From assembly GCF_011290685.1 (NCBI RefSeq), contig NZ_JAANYN010000005.1, forward strand, positions 186,001 to 250,000: DNA of 64,000 bases. The letters run 5' to 3'. Source of the stretch: Cyclobacterium plantarum (GTDB taxonomy: Bacteria; Bacteroidota; Bacteroidia; Cytophagales; Cyclobacteriaceae). Below the pieces are notes generated by a model. That model was not told the origin of the DNA and ran no database searches. It was given only the letters and a program-made list of their open reading frames with translations. A program made the position numbers and the translations under genes. This document shows, in pieces, positions 62,538 to 64,000 of the stretch. Positions within the stretch are counted from its first letter, which is position 1, and every line of letters begins with the position of its first letter.

Positions 62538-63002
62538 ATGAATAAAAACAAGAAGCATTTTCGGTTACCAAGAAAAGTCAAAAAATCACTAAAAGGGAAC
62601 CTTTGGTTGTATCCGGCTGATGAGAGGGGAAATTCCTTGATGGCCATGCCGACCAAGTCTCAGGAGGATTATTTGGCACTAAAAAATGGGATAGTCAGAA
62701 ATCTCATTGACCCTAAGGGAGCAAAAGCCAGGAAAAAGGCTTATAGAGAAAAGATGGATAAAGAAACCCTGGTTTCTGATGAAGAACTTAAACGTTATGT
62801 GGATGACATTATCCGGGAAGACCTCCAAGCCTCATCGTACCGTATTCTGGTAGCAGCAAAAAATCATCCGAAGGCAATTACTGCTTATTATAATTTCGTT
62901 AATGCTTATCAAATGTTTGAAAAGGGAGAAGAGTCCTACGGAAATATTTGTTGTCTGGCCATAGACAGGGCAAAGGACCTTATGAAGAAAAAGAGAAAAT
63001 AG
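62538..63002 (+). CDS. conserved hypothetical protein
   Basis: A 154-residue, strongly basic, helical protein (MNKNKKHFRLPRKVKKSLKG at the start; central ARKKAYREKMDKETLVSDEE; C-terminal LAIDRAKDLMKKKRK). I do not recognise a family. The composition suggests nucleic-acid binding, but no known domain is seen. The ATG at 62538 is chosen over a TTG two codons upstream. It has no close partner; the next 340 bp hold a fragment and then the DUF6250 gene. Confidence 0.55.
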   Translation: MNKNKKHFRLPRKVKKSLKGNLWLYPADERGNSLMAMPTKSQEDYLALKNGIVRNLIDPKGAKARKKAYREKMDKETLVSDEELKRYVDDIIREDLQASSYRILVAAKNHPKAITAYYNFVNAYQMFEKGEESYGNICCLAIDRAKDLMKKKRK

Positions 63003-63240
63003 CCCCTGGGATACCATTTAAAAGGAGGTTTTGTAGTAGGAATTTTTTTTAATGGCAGTTTCCAAGTTAACGTAAAAAATTAGTGCCCTATTCCTGCCAT
63101 TGAACTGAAGAGGCTTCGAAGTTCTTGCTTTTCTTCCTTTCGGAAAAATTATCAGTGCTTCATCCTGTGGATGACAAAATATTTGGTATTTTAGTCGGTG
63201 TAAAGAAAACCCCTGTGCCCTAAACCTCCATTCCCTTTAG
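63003..63240. other. intergenic region before the truncated end fragment
   Basis: About 240 bp in which no gene or clear regulatory motif is seen. Confidence 0.4.
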
Positions 63241-63327
63241 ACCTATGGGGGCTATGTGGATTTTGTGAAAACCACCGACTGGGTGGCAGCAGATATTGCC
63301 ATTGCCAAACAGGAACAGCAGCTATAA
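63241..63327 (+). pseudogene. 28-codon C-terminal-like remnant
   Basis: TYGGYVDFVKTTDWVAADIA and eight more codons to a TAA, preceded immediately by a stop in the same frame and with no start codon. It ends 12 bp before the DUF6250 gene. The composition is protein-like; it may be the end of a deleted gene, perhaps an enzyme that went with the DUF6250 protein. Family not recognised. Confidence 0.4.
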
Positions 63328-63339
63328 CAAAAATACGCA

Positions 63340-64000
63340 ATGAAACTGATTGTACTTTTATTACCCCTGCTCATCAGCTTAACATTCAGTCTGGTCGCTC
63401 AGGATTCTGGCTATGTCACATTGAATGACTCCCTGGTTTTGAAGCCTTCTTTGGTTTATTCGGAAGCATTTAATGACTTGAGCCATTGGATAGCAGAGCA
63501 GCAACCCGGAGGAAAGGTTGTTTTAAACAGGGGTGGGATGGAAATTGAAGACAAAGCAGGTTGCACTGTATGGTTCGATCAGCAGTTGCATCAACCTGTT
63601 ATGATCGAGTTTACCGCTACTGTGATTGATGAAGGAGGGCCGCAGGACCGGGTGTCAGACTTAAACTGTTTTTGGTTGGCTACCGATCCCTGGCACATGG
63701 ATTTTTTTGGGGATACGATCCCTCGTAGAGCCGGTAAATTTAGTCAGTATGATAGCTTAAAACTCTATTATGTAGGGCTTGGCGGCCATAATAACACCAA
63801 GACGAGGTTTCGCAGATATACAGGAAACGGACAAAAGCCCTTACTCCCGGCACACGATCTTTCAGATGAAGCTTACCTGATCGTACCGAACTTACCGAAT
63901 CGGATACGCATTATTGTGTACAATGGTACGGTCCAATACTGGAGAAATGAACAACTTATTTTTAATGTATATGATGCATCACCGTATGATTCCGGCTATT
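63340..64000 (+). CDS. DUF6250 family exported protein (cut by the window end)
   Basis: The first 220 residues of an exported protein (signal peptide about 1-21, ending VAQ). Residues about 28-220 match the DUF6250 fold: LSHWIAEQQPGGKVVLN, GCTVWFDQQLHQPVMIEFTA and DLNCFWLATDPWH, like proteins found with rhamnogalacturonan and other polysaccharide degradation genes. A jellyroll carbohydrate-binding-like structure is likely. The gene continues past the window. Confidence 0.8.
   Translation, partial: MKLIVLLLPLLISLTFSLVAQDSGYVTLNDSLVLKPSLVYSEAFNDLSHWIAEQQPGGKVVLNRGGMEIEDKAGCTVWFDQQLHQPVMIEFTATVIDEGGPQDRVSDLNCFWLATDPWHMDFFGDTIPRRAGKFSQYDSLKLYYVGLGGHNNTKTRFRRYTGNGQKPLLPAHDLSDEAYLIVPNLPNRIRIIVYNGTVQYWRNEQLIFNVYDASPYDSGY

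Noticed and set aside
1-64000. tRNA, rRNA or tmRNA genes
   Set aside because: No T-arm, anticodon-arm or rRNA-like segments were noticed by eye; a covariance-model scan (tRNAscan-SE, Infernal) would settle this.

Overview
The window reads as chromosomal DNA of a Bacteroidota bacterium, most likely order Cytophagales and family Cyclobacteriaceae or a close relative. The signs are a type IX secretion (T9SS) C-terminal sorting domain, a Bacteroidota-type LptD, the rpmB-rpmG-DUF4295-ftsY block, lipoproteins with short SPII signals, several DUF4221 propeller proteins, AT-rich leaders without clear Shine-Dalgarno sites, and TTG starts. The species assignment is inference. No rRNA, tRNA, CRISPR array or intact insertion sequence was seen.

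Layout. 0-5.6 kb: an aromatic amino acid operon (aroB, aroA, a DUF486 membrane protein, pheA, an aminotransferase, tyrA). 5.6-20 kb: housekeeping genes: arginine deiminase, LptD, a cell wall amidase, a SirB1-like protein, a redoxin, a phosphopantetheinyl transferase, a WD40 protein, a DivIVA-like protein, FolB, an A-type Fe-S carrier, a YkvA-family protein, D-aminoacyl-tRNA deacylase, a ModF-like tandem ABC ATPase and a MazG-like protein. 20.2-33.9 kb: a carbohydrate region: a giant ThuA/PVC-type dehydrogenase with a cupredoxin partner, a second ThuA protein, a Gfo/Idh/MocA oxidoreductase, two GH43 enzymes and, convergent to them, a 1529-residue T9SS-exported beta-helix/triple-malectin protein. 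34.4-47 kb: a MOSC protein, DnaK, a GroES-like protein, an outer-membrane barrel, an ammonium transporter, HemB, a HAD phosphatase, ornithine aminotransferase, ribosomal proteins L28 and L33, and FtsY.

47-64 kb is accessory DNA. It holds a dispersed 94-bp repeat whose end abuts, and may supply, the stop codons of three genes. It also holds a HepT/MntA toxin-antitoxin pair with a frameshifted HepT, gene remnants (LytTR, thioredoxin, AAA ATPase, C39 peptidase), a PemK toxin pair, a Uma2 nuclease, a DUF4143 ATPase, three DUF4221 propeller proteins (one frameshifted) and a DUF6250 protein cut by the window end.

The most interesting locus is 50.0-54.7 kb on the minus strand. A small precursor with a double-glycine leader and a six-cysteine core is followed by a DUF4221 lipoprotein, a truncated C39 (double-Gly peptidase) fragment, a CarboxypepD_reg protein and a TlpA-like thioredoxin lipoprotein. 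It looks like a peptide export and disulfide-maturation cassette whose own transporter has been lost. The cupredoxin-paired, heme-free dehydrogenase at 20-24 kb is the second point of interest.
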